Shown here piece by piece: positions 7,965-17,227 of a DNA stretch of 30,696 nucleotides (its first letter is position 1; each line of letters starts with the position of its first letter). A program made the translations under genes and the position numbers. Source of the DNA: an uncultured Lachnospiraceae bacterium (GTDB lineage Bacteria; Bacillota; Clostridia; Lachnospirales; Lachnospiraceae); NCBI GenBank assembly GCA_910585295.1, contig CAJUDE010000038.1, positions 1-30,696 of the forward strand, written 5' to 3'. The notes under the pieces are model-generated. The model saw nothing but the letters and a program-made list of their open reading frames with translations, had not been told where the DNA came from and did not search any database.

Positions 7965-8852
7965 ATGAAAAAGCTGAAAAAAATATGTTGCGGGACTTCC
8001 TTTGCCTTTGGGACGGTAACATTGCTTCTTGCATTATTTTTATGTTTTGGGCAGAGTGCATATGCAACGGGAGATACGCAAGGCGGCCAGGGAGCGCTAG
8101 ATGACAGGGCGCGGGAAATAGGCGAGCTGGACCCACCCAATACACGGCCGGCCGATACTGAAAATACCGATGGCATGACGTTCAGCTGGAACAATGAAGA
8201 AGGGAATTTATCTGGAAATATCAGGGTACTCCTGGTGCTGACTGTAATTTCCCTGGCTCCATCCATCCTTATTATGCTTACATCCTTTACAAGGATTATT
8301 ATCGTATTGCATTTTGTAAGGACTGCTGTGGGAACCCAGACGGTTCCGCCCAATCAGGTGATGGTGGGTTTGGCCTTGTTTTTAACGCTCTTTATTATGA
8401 ACCCAGTGTTCTCTGAGATTAACGAGACAGTAATTAAACCTTTCGATGCCAATGAAATCAGCCAGGAAGAAGCCTTGGAACGGTTAGAAGGCCCGCTTCG
8501 TAGTTTTATGTACAAAGAAATACAAAGGAAAGACCTAAAACTGTTCTGTGACATTGCAGAGATTGACATGACAGGTATGGACTTAAGTGAGCCGGAAACA
8601 TTAGAGCCTGTGCCAATGAATGTGGTGATTCCAGCATTTATTGTCAGTGAGCTTCGCACAGCGTTTATTATTGGATTTTTGATATACATCCCATTTATTG
8701 TAATAGATATGGTGGTTGCTTCGGTGCTGATGTCCATGGGTATGATGATGCTGCCCCCTACTACGATTTCCATGCCTTTTAAGATTTTGCTTTTTGTGCT
8801 TGCGGATGGATGGGATCTGGTGATTGGCAGCCTTATCAGGACATTTTATTGA
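7965..8852 (+). CDS. fliP: Flagellar export gate protein FliP
   Basis: FliP forms the core ring of the flagellar type III export gate with FliQ and FliR. The 295-residue product begins with a basic, cleavable-looking signal sequence (about residues 1-34, ending CFGQSAYA). A soluble stretch follows, then the conserved FliP core: LLVLTVISLAPSILIMLTSF, IVLHFVRTAVGTQTVPPNQV, GLALFLTLFIMNP and, near the end, MGMMMLPPTTISMPFKI. Length and motifs are normal for the family. ATG 7965 is 10 bp after fliO. A 90 bp gap with a perfect stem-loop separates it from fliQ. Confidence 0.97.
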   Translation: MKKLKKICCGTSFAFGTVTLLLALFLCFGQSAYATGDTQGGQGALDDRAREIGELDPPNTRPADTENTDGMTFSWNNEEGNLSGNIRVLLVLTVISLAPSILIMLTSFTRIIIVLHFVRTAVGTQTVPPNQVMVGLALFLTLFIMNPVFSEINETVIKPFDANEISQEEALERLEGPLRSFMYKEIQRKDLKLFCDIAEIDMTGMDLSEPETLEPVPMNVVIPAFIVSELRTAFIIGFLIYIPFIVIDMVVASVLMSMGMMMLPPTTISMPFKILLFVLADGWDLVIGSLIRTFY

Positions 8853-8894
8853 ACATAGCCGTTTTCGTATGGGCATATAGGTAATTGTAAATTC

Positions 8895-8920
8895 CAACCA
8901 CTTGTGGAAGCAAGTGGTTG
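8895..8920 (+). other. Perfect stem-loop between fliP and fliQ
   Basis: CAACCACTTG (8895-8904) and CAAGTGGTTG (8911-8920) form a perfect 10 bp stem with a 6 nt loop (TGGAAG). It lies in a 90 bp gap between genes that are normally packed tightly. No T-tract follows, and the fliQ ribosome binding site AGAGGTGAT (about 8930) is left free. It could be an RNase processing or mRNA stability site that sets the relative amounts of upstream and downstream messages. Confidence 0.6.
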
Positions 8921-8942
8921 CAGAGTGTAGAGGTGATAACAT

Positions 8943-9215
8943 ATGATTACAGAGGGACAGGTATTAGACATTGCAAGGGAAGCATTATTTTTGATTATTA
9001 AGGTGTCGACCCCTTTGCTGTTGATTTCTTTAATTATAGGGCTGGTTGTCAGTATTTTCCAGACAGTCACTTCTATCCAAGAGCAAACCTTGACTTTTGT
9101 TCCCAAGATCCTTGTTGTTTTCCTTGGGATAATGTTGCTGGGAGGATGGATGATGGAGAACCTGACAAGCTTTATGACCGATTTATGGAGTAATTTCGGC
9201 CTGTACCTGCGTTAG
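8943..9215 (+). CDS. fliQ: Flagellar export gate protein FliQ
   Basis: A 90-residue protein with two hydrophobic helices (LLLISLIIGLVVSIFQTVT and VVFLGIMLLGGWMMENL) flanking the conserved segment SIQEQTLTFVPKI. Length, two-helix topology and the TSIQEQTL motif are diagnostic of FliQ, a component of the FliP-FliQ-FliR export gate. ATG 8943 is preceded by AGAGGTGAT. fliR follows after 11 bp. Confidence 0.96.
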   Translation: MITEGQVLDIAREALFLIIKVSTPLLLISLIIGLVVSIFQTVTSIQEQTLTFVPKILVVFLGIMLLGGWMMENLTSFMTDLWSNFGLYLR

Positions 9216-9226
9216 GTTGGGACAGT

Positions 9227-10009
9227 ATGGTAAACTACGCTTTTACGTTATATACATTTGAATATTTTTTGATGATATTGGTAAGGGTTGCTTCCTTTGT
9301 CTTTATTGCTCCATTTTTCGGAATGAGTAATACCCCAGCCCGGGTGAAAATTGGCTTCTCGGCATTTCTTGCATTGATCTTGTACCAGGTGATACTGCCC
9401 AAAGAAGTTCTGGAATATTCTGGAGTAATTGAATTCGCCATCATCGTTCTGAGAGAAGGAATTACAGGGCTGCTAATTGGGTTTGCAGCAAATATTTGTA
9501 ATTCCATTATTGTCTTTTCAGGTAAAGTGATTGATATGGAAATCGGGCTTGCCATGGCGAATATGTATGACCCAACGACCAAAACACAGTCAGGGCTTAC
9601 TGGCACCATGTACAACTATTTTATTATGTTGCTGTTGATAGTTACAGATATGCACCATTATATTTTGCGGGCATTGATTGACACATATCAAATTGTACCA
9701 GTGAACGGCGCAGTTTTTGACTGGGAACACCTTATGGCCACCATGGTGATGTATATTACAGATTTAATGGTGATTGGGTTCCGTATTGTACTTCCCATAT
9801 TTGCAACCAGTATGATATTAAATTGTATTTTGGGGATTATGGCGAAAGTGGCGCCTCAAATGAATATGTTTGCGGTGGGAATGCAGATAAAAATTATAGT
9901 GGGATTGACGATATTGTTCCTCACGATTGTCCTGCTTCCTGATATTTCCAGTTTTATTTTTAGGGAAATGAAGAAAATGATTGTTTCCGTAATTAAAGGA
10001 ATGTATTAA
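9227..10009 (+). CDS. fliR: Flagellar export gate protein FliR
   Basis: A 260-residue polytopic membrane protein. Conserved FliR features include RVASFVFIAPFFG near the N-terminus, VLREGITGLLIGFAANIC and the segment AKVAPQMNMFAVGMQIKI near residue 210. It completes the FliP-FliQ-FliR channel and is followed at once by flhB. It is not fused to FlhB, unlike in some clostridia. ATG 9227 has only a weak ribosome binding site. Confidence 0.95.
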   Translation: MVNYAFTLYTFEYFLMILVRVASFVFIAPFFGMSNTPARVKIGFSAFLALILYQVILPKEVLEYSGVIEFAIIVLREGITGLLIGFAANICNSIIVFSGKVIDMEIGLAMANMYDPTTKTQSGLTGTMYNYFIMLLLIVTDMHHYILRALIDTYQIVPVNGAVFDWEHLMATMVMYITDLMVIGFRIVLPIFATSMILNCILGIMAKVAPQMNMFAVGMQIKIIVGLTILFLTIVLLPDISSFIFREMKKMIVSVIKGMY

Positions 10010-10011
10010 AA

Positions 10012-11142
10012 TTGAGAGAGAAACCTTATTTTTTTATGGAATATGAACTTCAGTGGTTTGCAAAAGAAGGGAATGGGGGAGAGAAAACAGAACCTGCTAC
10101 TTCAAAGAAGCTGCAAGATGCCAGGAATGAGGGGCAGGTAGCTAAGAGCCAGGAGCTAAATAGCGCGTTAAGCCTAATTGCCCTGTTTATAATGTTGAAA
10201 ATATTTATTTCTTATATAGGGGATAATTTGTTCCAGATTTTTGCATTGATATATAATAAGATCCCTGATATCATAGATGAAAGCATTGGCGGCATGACTC
10301 CCTATTTGGCGGCAATGGTGGTCAACAATACGTTGATTGTTATTTTGAAGATTTTAGCGCCAGTATTTATTATAGGTTTTTTGGTTGCCCTATTGTCAAA
10401 TATCTTCCAAGTAGGCTGGAAGGTCACTGGCAAGCCTATGAAGCCGAAGTTCAGCAAAATGAACCCGCTTAGTGGGTTTAAAAGGATTATTTCCAAAGAC
10501 TCTATGTTTGAGCTGTTAAAGTCGATTGCAAAAGTAGGGGTCATTACATATGTGGCATACACTTCAATCCGGGGACACCAGGATGAGCTGTTTTTAGTAT
10601 ATGATATCCCTTTGCTCCAAGTAGTCCTTTTGGTGGGCAGCATTGTGCTTGACACCGGGCTAAAGATTAGCATGGTGTATCTGGTGCTTGGGATTGCGGA
10701 TTGGTTTTACCAGAAGCATAAATTTAAAGAAGAAATGAAAATGACCAAGCAGGAAGTGAAGGACGAATATAAAAATACAGAAGGTAACCCTGAAATTAAG
10801 GGGCGGCAGCGTTCTAGGATGCGGGAAGCTTCCCAGCGGCGCATGATGCAGAACCTTCCCAGCGCAGATGTGGTAATTACTAACCCTACCCATTATGCGG
10901 TGGCAATCCGGTATGACGCCAGCCAGTATTCTGCCCCGATTGTAGTGGCAAAAGGAGAGGATTTCCTTGCCATGAAAATTAAAGATGCTGCAAAAGAGCA
11001 TCAAATAGAAATTGTAGAAAATAAGCCTCTGGCGCGGATGCTTTACGCCAATGTGGACGTAGGGGAAGAAGTCCCGCCGGAATTGTATCAGGCAGTCGCA
11101 GAAGTGCTTGCTTTTGTTTATAGCCTGAGGGAAAATAGATAA
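10012..11142 (+). CDS. flhB: Flagellar export switch protein FlhB
   Basis: FlhB switches the export apparatus from rod/hook to filament substrates by self-cleavage. The 376-residue product has the N-terminal motif GEKTEPATSKKLQDARNEGQ, four hydrophobic segments between about residues 45 and 235, and the autocleavage site Asn-Pro-Thr-His (residues 291-294, in VVITNPTHYAVAIRYD). The frame can start at TTG 10012, with AAAGGA 11 bases upstream, or at ATG 10036, which would begin MEYELQWFAKEG and fits the usual short N-terminus better; the true start is uncertain. The gene begins 2 bp after fliR, so coupling is likely. Confidence 0.95.
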   Translation: MREKPYFFMEYELQWFAKEGNGGEKTEPATSKKLQDARNEGQVAKSQELNSALSLIALFIMLKIFISYIGDNLFQIFALIYNKIPDIIDESIGGMTPYLAAMVVNNTLIVILKILAPVFIIGFLVALLSNIFQVGWKVTGKPMKPKFSKMNPLSGFKRIISKDSMFELLKSIAKVGVITYVAYTSIRGHQDELFLVYDIPLLQVVLLVGSIVLDTGLKISMVYLVLGIADWFYQKHKFKEEMKMTKQEVKDEYKNTEGNPEIKGRQRSRMREASQRRMMQNLPSADVVITNPTHYAVAIRYDASQYSAPIVVAKGEDFLAMKIKDAAKEHQIEIVENKPLARMLYANVDVGEEVPPELYQAVAEVLAFVYSLRENR

Positions 11143-11175
11143 TTTGTAACTGATAAGACGAAAGGAGAAAGCGGC

Positions 11176-13212
11176 ATGAAGAAGGCAGATATAGGGATTG
11201 CGCTGTATTTACTTGCAGCGATTATATTCTTTATTGTTCCAATTCCTTCTATTCTATTAGATATCATGCTGGCATTTAACGTATCCATCGCATTAGTGAT
11301 ATTGATGAATGCCTTATTTGTAAAAGAAGTGCTGGATATGTCCTTTTTTCCGACATTGCTTTTGTTCACTACCATTTTCCGTATTTCATTGAATGTCTCC
11401 TCCACACGTTTGATATTGAATACAGGGGATCCAGGTAATGTGGTGCGTACCTTTGGGCAGTTTGTAGGCGGGAATGATTTAATTATCGGCGCTATTATCT
11501 TTATTGTAATGATTTTGATACAGTTAATTGTCATCAATAAAGGTTCTGAGCGTGTGTCAGAAGTAACTGCAAGGTTTACGCTGGATGCCATGCCTGGTAA
11601 ACAGATGGCAATTGACGCCGACTTGAACACAGGGACAATCAATGAGAAACAGGCGCGGGAACGGCGTGATAAAATACAGCAGGAATCCAGTTTCTTTGGC
11701 GCCATGGATGGTGCCACGAAATATGTAAAGGGGGACGCCACAGTAGGTATAGTGGTTACTCTGATTAACTTGGTAGGCGGGCTTGCCATGGGTATGACAC
11801 GGCAAGGGTTGGAAATTGGCGAGGCATTGACAAAATATGGGATCCTTACAATCGGTGACGGGCTTGTCAGCCAGATCCCTTCTTTGCTGATTTCACTGGC
11901 AACTGGTATCCTGGTCACAAAGGCTTCTAAAGAAGCAGATTTTGGGGATACCTTGGTGCGGCAGCTCTTTGGGATCCCCAAGGTACTGTATATCGTTGGG
12001 AGCGTATTGATTTTCCTAGGGCTTGCAACACCCTTGGACTGGAGGCTGTTCTTGCCTTTGGGCATTGCTTTTTTGATTGCAGGGCGCAGCATGGACACAA
12101 GCCTTGCAGTAGAAGCCATTGAAGATGAAGTGGATATGGCGGAGGAACAGGCAGAAGAGATACGGCGGCCGGAGAATGTGGTTTCATTGCTGCAGGTAGA
12201 TCCAATTGAGTTGGAATTTGGTTATGGGATTATCCCCCTGGCGGATGTGAACCAGGGTGGGGATTTGTTAGACCGTGTGGTTATGATCCGAAGGCAGATT
12301 GCTTTGGAGCTTGGTATGGTTGTGCCAATTATCCGCCTCCGGGACAATATACAGTTAAACCCCAATCAATATATTATTAAGATTAAGGGGATCCAGGTGA
12401 CAGAGGGGGAAATATTGTTTGACCATTATATGGCGATGAACCCAGGGTTTGTAGAGGAAGAAATTTCCGGTATCCCAACGTTTGAGCCTTCCTTCCATTT
12501 GCCAGCCCTTTGGATTACCGAGGGCCAGAGGGAACGGGCAGAGAGCTTAGGCTACACTGTAGTGGACCCGCCGTCTATTATAGCAACCCATCTGACAGAA
12601 GTCATTCGGATGCATATTGATGAATTGCTGTCACGTCAGGATGTGCAGAACCTTGTCAATAACATTAAGGAGACAAACCCAACCCTTGTGGATGAGTTGA
12701 TCCCGAAGCTTTTGGGGATTGGGGAAATTCAGAAAGTCTTGCAGAATTTATTAAAAGAGGGGATTTCTATCCGGGATTTGCTTACAATTTTTGAAACTAT
12801 GGCAGACCATGCGGCAACAACCCGTGATACGGATGTCTTGACAGAATATGCAAGGCAAAGCTTGAAACGCGCAATATCCAGTAAGTATTTCCCAGCAAAT
12901 GAGGTGACCAGCGTTATTACCCTTGACCCCAAAGTGGAGCAGGATATTATGGGGTCTGTGAAACAGACAGAGCAGGGGGCATACCTTACGCTTGACCCTG
13001 AGAAAACGAAAGCCATTATGGCATCCTTGGAGGAAGAAATCGCCAAACTGGAAAATCTTGGGAAGAACGCAATTATCATTACATCGCCAATTGTGCGTAT
13101 GTATTTTAAGAAATTGACAGAAGATTATTTTAGGGACTTGATAGTTGTTTCGTACAACGAAGTTGATTCCAATATAGAATTACAATCAGTAGGGATGGTG
13201 AGCCTTTCATGA
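11176..13212 (+). CDS. flhA: Flagellar export protein FlhA
   Basis: FlhA forms the nonameric ring of the export gate that docks substrate-chaperone complexes. The 678-residue product has an N-terminal membrane half, with MLAFNVSIALVILMNALFV, the conserved FFPTLLLFTTIFRISLNVSS and FTLDAMPGKQMAIDADLNTG. The C-terminal cytoplasmic half (from about residue 330) includes GYGIIPLADVNQGGDLLDRV and the LARQ-like helix region. Length is normal. ATG 11176 follows AAAGGAGAAAG. The stop overlaps the flhF start by 4 bp (ATGA), so the two are translationally coupled. Confidence 0.98.
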   Translation: MKKADIGIALYLLAAIIFFIVPIPSILLDIMLAFNVSIALVILMNALFVKEVLDMSFFPTLLLFTTIFRISLNVSSTRLILNTGDPGNVVRTFGQFVGGNDLIIGAIIFIVMILIQLIVINKGSERVSEVTARFTLDAMPGKQMAIDADLNTGTINEKQARERRDKIQQESSFFGAMDGATKYVKGDATVGIVVTLINLVGGLAMGMTRQGLEIGEALTKYGILTIGDGLVSQIPSLLISLATGILVTKASKEADFGDTLVRQLFGIPKVLYIVGSVLIFLGLATPLDWRLFLPLGIAFLIAGRSMDTSLAVEAIEDEVDMAEEQAEEIRRPENVVSLLQVDPIELEFGYGIIPLADVNQGGDLLDRVVMIRRQIALELGMVVPIIRLRDNIQLNPNQYIIKIKGIQVTEGEILFDHYMAMNPGFVEEEISGIPTFEPSFHLPALWITEGQRERAESLGYTVVDPPSIIATHLTEVIRMHIDELLSRQDVQNLVNNIKETNPTLVDELIPKLLGIGEIQKVLQNLLKEGISIRDLLTIFETMADHAATTRDTDVLTEYARQSLKRAISSKYFPANEVTSVITLDPKVEQDIMGSVKQTEQGAYLTLDPEKTKAIMASLEEEIAKLENLGKNAIIITSPIVRMYFKKLTEDYFRDLIVVSYNEVDSNIELQSVGMVSLS

Positions 13213-14471
13213 CGATAAAGAAATTTCAGGGGAGAACAGAAGAGGAAGCCACTGCAAAGGCAAAAGAAGAATTTGGCCCACAGACTGTTATTATGAATGT
13301 GAAGGAAGTGCGGCCAAAGGGTATCCTGCGTTCTTTTAAAACGCCTACGTTTGAGGTGACGGCCGCCATTGAAGAGGTGGAGCAGCCTGTCCAGGCAAAA
13401 ATTCCTGCGCCAATTCCATCTGTGACCAGGAATATCAATATAGCGGCGGATGAGCCGATTGCCATACCGAAGCCAGAGCCGGTGAAAGAAATGTTTGCTT
13501 CTGTAGAAAATACCTGGGCGTCCTCCGTGGAGGCGCAGGGCATGGAGGAGAAGAAAAAAGAGAGTATGGCGGAGAATAATAATCTGGAAGAAAAGCTAGA
13601 AAGCCTTCAGTCACTCCTGGAGGAAAAACTGGCTCCACAGCAGCCAGAAGAACTCCCAAAGGAAGCGCCTATGGATGAGAATTTTAAATTTATCAAAATG
13701 ATTTACAGCATCCTGCTTGACAATGAAGTGGATGAGAAATATGTAAACCAGATTATGGATGAGGTGGAGAAAGTGATGAAGGGTGGCGCAAGCGTTGATT
13801 TAATCCTGTCCAGCATCTACCAGAAAATGATCCTTAAGTTTGGGCAGCCCCAGCCGATTGAAATGTCAGAGCGTAAGCCGAAAGTAGTATTTTTCATAGG
13901 GCCCACAGGGGTTGGCAAGACCACGACAGTCGCTAAGATTGCATCGCGGTTTAAGGTGGAGAAAGGGAAAAAGGTAGCGCTTTTGACTGCTGACACCTAT
14001 CGTATTGCGGCCGCAGAGCAGCTTCGGACTTATGCCAATATCCTAGATACGCCTTTAAATATTGTATACTCTTCTGAAGAATTGAATGAAGAGCTGAAAA
14101 AATCAGAAGAATATGACCTTGTGCTTGTGGATACTGCAGGGTTTTCCCATAAAAATGAAGAGCAGAGGAATGAGACAAGGGAATTAATTGACCGGGTGCC
14201 GGGAGAATATCAGAAAGAAGTATACCTTGTGTTGAGCGCAACGACAAAGTACAGGGACTTAATTGACATTGCAGATATATACAAGAAAAATTTCCAGTTT
14301 AAGCTGATATTTACCAAATTAGATGAAACTAGCTGCTTTGGAAATATTTTAAATATGAAACTTTATACAGGGTCAGATTTATCTTATTCCACATATGGGC
14401 AAAATGTTCCAGAGGATATTGAAATTTTTGATACGCAGAAAATTGTAAAACTTCTGCTTGGAGGAAAATGA
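13209..14471 (+). CDS. flhF: Flagellar placement GTPase FlhF
   Basis: FlhF is an SRP-family GTPase that marks the site of flagellum assembly. The 420-residue protein has a basic N-terminal B domain (MTIKKFQGRTEEEATAKAKE). A variable, Glu/Pro-rich linker follows, then the NG GTPase domain from about residue 225: GPTGVGKTTTVAKIA (G1), LTADTYRIAAAEQL (G2), VLVDTAGF (G3) and FTKLDET (G4). It overlaps flhA by 4 bp upstream and flhG by 4 bp downstream, so the GTPase and its regulator FlhG should be made together. Confidence 0.97.
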   Translation: MTIKKFQGRTEEEATAKAKEEFGPQTVIMNVKEVRPKGILRSFKTPTFEVTAAIEEVEQPVQAKIPAPIPSVTRNINIAADEPIAIPKPEPVKEMFASVENTWASSVEAQGMEEKKKESMAENNNLEEKLESLQSLLEEKLAPQQPEELPKEAPMDENFKFIKMIYSILLDNEVDEKYVNQIMDEVEKVMKGGASVDLILSSIYQKMILKFGQPQPIEMSERKPKVVFFIGPTGVGKTTTVAKIASRFKVEKGKKVALLTADTYRIAAAEQLRTYANILDTPLNIVYSSEELNEELKKSEEYDLVLVDTAGFSHKNEEQRNETRELIDRVPGEYQKEVYLVLSATTKYRDLIDIADIYKKNFQFKLIFTKLDETSCFGNILNMKLYTGSDLSYSTYGQNVPEDIEIFDTQKIVKLLLGGK

Positions 14472-15349
14472 ATATGGACCAGGCAGAACAGTTAAGGAAT
14501 ATTGTAAAGAAAAACCAACAGTCTGCACGGAAAGCCCGTGTTTTTACAGTTACCAGCGGCAAAGGCGGCGTTGGGAAGTCAAATGCTGTGGTGAACCTGG
14601 CGGTGCAGATGCAGAAACATGGAAAAAAAGTAATAATTTTTGACGCTGATTTGGGCCTTGCAAATGTAGAGATTATGTTTGGGGCGATCCCTAAGTATAA
14701 TTTAAGCGATGTAATCTACCGGGGGAAAACCATACAAGAAATTATCACGCCGGGGCCTATGGATGTGGGGTTTATCTCAGGGGGCGCAGGCATCACAGGG
14801 ATAAATAACTTGTCAAAAGAGCAGTTAAAGTTCTTGGTACGCAATTTGTCAGAACTAGATGGGATTGCGGATATTGTCTTGATTGACACAGGCGCAGGGA
14901 TTTCCGACCATGTGCTTGAATTTGTAATGGCAAGCCCGGAAGTGCTGCTGCTTGCCACATCCGAGCCAAGCTCTTTGACAGATGCATACTCTTTATTGAA
15001 AGCGCTGCACCGGAACCCAGAGTTTCGGCAGGCGCAGACAAAGATTAAAGTGATTTCTAACCGTGTCGTCACAGAAGAGGAAGGCAATGGGATATTTGAG
15101 AAGCTGAATGCAGTTGTGGGCCAGTTCCTGAAAGGGAACTTAGAATACCTTGGCATGATACCACAGGATGCGCTTGTGGAAAAAGCAGTGCGCCAGCAGC
15201 AGCCAGTAAGCATCCTCTATCCAGAAGCAAAGTCAACCAAAGCATTTGAAGCCCTTACTTGCAATCTATTGGATGGGAATGTAATCCCATTACATGAAAA
15301 AAAAGGGATAATGCAATTAATATCACGTTTCATTTATCGAAAGGGCTGA
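14468..15349 (+). CDS. flhG: Flagellar number regulator FlhG (MinD-like ATPase)
   Basis: A 293-residue MinD/ParA-family ATPase that limits flagellar number and stimulates FlhF. The N-terminal DQAEQLRNIVKK is the activator helix (DQAxxLR) that stimulates the FlhF GTPase. A deviant Walker A motif follows (SGKGGVGKSN, about residues 29-38), then DADLGLANVEIMFG and DTGAGIS. The C-terminus (LISRFIYRKG) could be a membrane-targeting amphipathic helix, inferred from its hydrophobic/basic pattern. The ATGA overlap with flhF is typical. YlxH is the B. subtilis name. Confidence 0.95.
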   Translation: MNMDQAEQLRNIVKKNQQSARKARVFTVTSGKGGVGKSNAVVNLAVQMQKHGKKVIIFDADLGLANVEIMFGAIPKYNLSDVIYRGKTIQEIITPGPMDVGFISGGAGITGINNLSKEQLKFLVRNLSELDGIADIVLIDTGAGISDHVLEFVMASPEVLLLATSEPSSLTDAYSLLKALHRNPEFRQAQTKIKVISNRVVTEEEGNGIFEKLNAVVGQFLKGNLEYLGMIPQDALVEKAVRQQQPVSILYPEAKSTKAFEALTCNLLDGNVIPLHEKKGIMQLISRFIYRKG

Positions 15350-15401
15350 AAAGCCAAGATAAAAAACTTAAATATCAGAAAAGGTTAAATAGGGTTGTGC
15401 C

Positions 15402-16142
15402 ATGAATAACAATGTGATCAAGCCAGGGGACAAAGTTGAAATCCGAATAATACAGCATGTGGAACAAGGAAAAAGGCTGGGGGAAAATCCTCCGGCTTAT
15501 TACAGCATGGTGGAGGACGTGCAGGAAAATGGTTTGATAGAGATGTTGGCGCCAACCAGGGCGGGCAAAGCAGAGTCCATTCCCGGCGGTTTGCGGCTTG
15601 AGTTTGTATTTTATACCAGAAGGGGGCTGTACCGCTGCGTGGCACGTGTGAAGGACCGATATGTCAGGGAACATTTGAGTTTGATGCTTGTGGAACCTAA
15701 AAGCCCTATGGAGAAATTCCAAAGAAGGGAATATTATCGGTTTGAATGTGTTATGGATATGCAATACTTGATGGTTACGGAAGATGAAGCAAAAATAGAG
15801 GATATCACAGAACTGAAGGAGCATCACAGGCTCAATTACCCAAACGACATATTCTTAGATGCTGTTGCAGTGGATATTAGCGGAGGGGGGATCCGTTTTG
15901 TAGGGGGTGTGCCGGCAAACAAGGGAGACTGCCTGGCGCTTTGTATTAGGCTGGAAAGCGAAACAATGGATTATCTGTTGGAAATTGCCGGCAGGGTAAT
16001 GCTCTGTCAGAAAATAGAGTCGGGGAAAAAAGAAGAGAAGTATGAATATCGTGTGAATTTTATAATGAGGAATCAGAAAGAGCGGGAAACTATTATTAAA
16101 TATATTTTTGAACAAGAACGCAGACGCAGACAAAAAGGGTGA
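15402..16142 (+). CDS. PilZ-domain c-di-GMP effector (YcgR-like)
   Basis: A 246-residue soluble protein with an N-terminal YcgR/FlrP-like domain (residues about 1-100) and a C-terminal PilZ domain. The c-di-GMP binding residues are present: Arg109-x3-Arg113 in QRREYYRFE, and Asp158-x-Ser-x2-Gly163 in DISGGG. Proteins of this type bind c-di-GMP and slow or bias the motor or its stator. Here the gene lies between flhG and cheB inside the operon, which ties second-messenger input to the motor genes. ATG 15402 has AGGG at 15391-15394. The intervening 52 bp contain no clear structure. I leave the symbol blank because orthology with ycgR is domain-level only. Confidence 0.9.
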   Translation: MNNNVIKPGDKVEIRIIQHVEQGKRLGENPPAYYSMVEDVQENGLIEMLAPTRAGKAESIPGGLRLEFVFYTRRGLYRCVARVKDRYVREHLSLMLVEPKSPMEKFQRREYYRFECVMDMQYLMVTEDEAKIEDITELKEHHRLNYPNDIFLDAVAVDISGGGIRFVGGVPANKGDCLALCIRLESETMDYLLEIAGRVMLCQKIESGKKEEKYEYRVNFIMRNQKERETIIKYIFEQERRRRQKG

Positions 16143-16146
16143 TAGT

Positions 16147-17226
16147 ATGAAAAAAAATATTTTAGTGGTTGATGACTCTGCACTTATGAGAAGGCTTATT
16201 TGTGATATAATCAATACAGATAGTACATTTCAGGCAACAGATGTTTGTAGAGATGGCCAGGAGGCATATGAGAGGTTAAAAAAGGTCTGTTATGACGCGG
16301 TAATCTTGGATGTGAATATGCCTCGTATGGATGGCCTGGAGTTACTGGAAAAATTACAGCAGGAAAATATCAAAGCTACCATCATTATGGTGAGCACATT
16401 GACTGTGAAAGATGCGGATGTGACAATCCGCGCCATGGAATTAGGGGCCATTGATTTTGTCACGAAGCCTTGCAATATTATTGAGGCAAAGGGAGAAGAT
16501 TTCAAAGGAAGCCTGTTAAAAGTGTTGAAAGCCGTAGTAAGGTCTGACAATACAAAGAACCTTCTTGCAACAAATACAAAAGTCCCTGAAAGGCCGGCGG
16601 CGGTTAAGCCAGTCCGCCTTCCGAGGAAAACAGTTGGGAAAGGCGCAAACAGGCTGGTTGCCTTGGCATGTTCCACTGGAGGGCCTAAGGCGCTGCAAAG
16701 CGTGATCCCATATTTGCCGGATAATATGGATGCGCCCATGGTGCTGGTGCAGCATATGCCAATGGGCTTTACTAGGTCCATGGCAGACCGTTTGAATGAA
16801 GTCAGCAAAATTACAGTGAAGGAAGCCGAAGAAGGGGACGTCCTGGAAAAGGGATGCGTCTATATCGCCCCTGGCGGAAAGCATATGGAGGTTCAAAAGA
16901 AACCAGATGGCAGGCATGTGGTTCGGCTAAATGACGAGCCGGCAATAGGGGGGTTAAGGCCCTGTGCCAATGTGACTTATGAATCCTTGCGCAATAGCGG
17001 ATATGATGAAATCGTCTGCGTAGTGCTTACTGGGATGGGGGCAGATGGAACAGGCGGGATCCTTTCTTTGAAGCAGAAAAAAAACATTCATGTGATTGCT
17101 CAGGACGCACAGTCCTGTATTGTATATGGAATGCCGAAAGCGATTGCTGAGGCTGGCGCTGTAGATGAAGTAGTTCCTTTAACAGAAGTTGCCCAAACGA
17201 TAATAAAGAATGTGGGGGTACAGTAG
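16147..17226 (+). CDS. cheB: Chemotaxis methylesterase/deamidase CheB
   Basis: A two-domain response regulator of 359 residues. The receiver has Asp9/Asp10, phospho-acceptor Asp55 (VILDVNMPRMDG) and Lys in VTKPC. The C-terminal methylesterase domain has the catalytic serine in LACSTGGPKAL, histidine in VQHMPMG and aspartate in LTGMGADGTGG. It removes methyl groups from chemoreceptors and deamidates them. I choose ATG 16147 because AAGGGTGAT precedes it closely; an upstream ATG at 16108 lies inside the PilZ gene and adds only lysine-rich residues. The start codon is followed directly by eight A's. No cheR is in the window. Confidence 0.97.
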   Translation: MKKNILVVDDSALMRRLICDIINTDSTFQATDVCRDGQEAYERLKKVCYDAVILDVNMPRMDGLELLEKLQQENIKATIIMVSTLTVKDADVTIRAMELGAIDFVTKPCNIIEAKGEDFKGSLLKVLKAVVRSDNTKNLLATNTKVPERPAAVKPVRLPRKTVGKGANRLVALACSTGGPKALQSVIPYLPDNMDAPMVLVQHMPMGFTRSMADRLNEVSKITVKEAEEGDVLEKGCVYIAPGGKHMEVQKKPDGRHVVRLNDEPAIGGLRPCANVTYESLRNSGYDEIVCVVLTGMGADGTGGILSLKQKKNIHVIAQDAQSCIVYGMPKAIAEAGAVDEVVPLTEVAQTIIKNVGVQ

Positions 17227-17227
17227 T

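Noticed and set aside
13226..13543. Long reverse-strand frames opposite flhF, flhA, motA and fliP
   Set aside because: They mirror well-recognised + strand genes, show no ribosome binding sites or family motifs, and arise from codon bias of the sense strand.
16108..16146. Upstream ATG that would extend CheB by 13 residues
   Set aside because: It lies inside the PilZ gene, adds only charged residues, and ATG 16147 has a much better ribosome binding site and gives the standard CheB start.
17210..17227. Upstream ATG that would extend CheA by six residues
   Set aside because: It lies within the end of cheB; the G-rich site before ATG 17228 and the family's usual start favour the shorter form.
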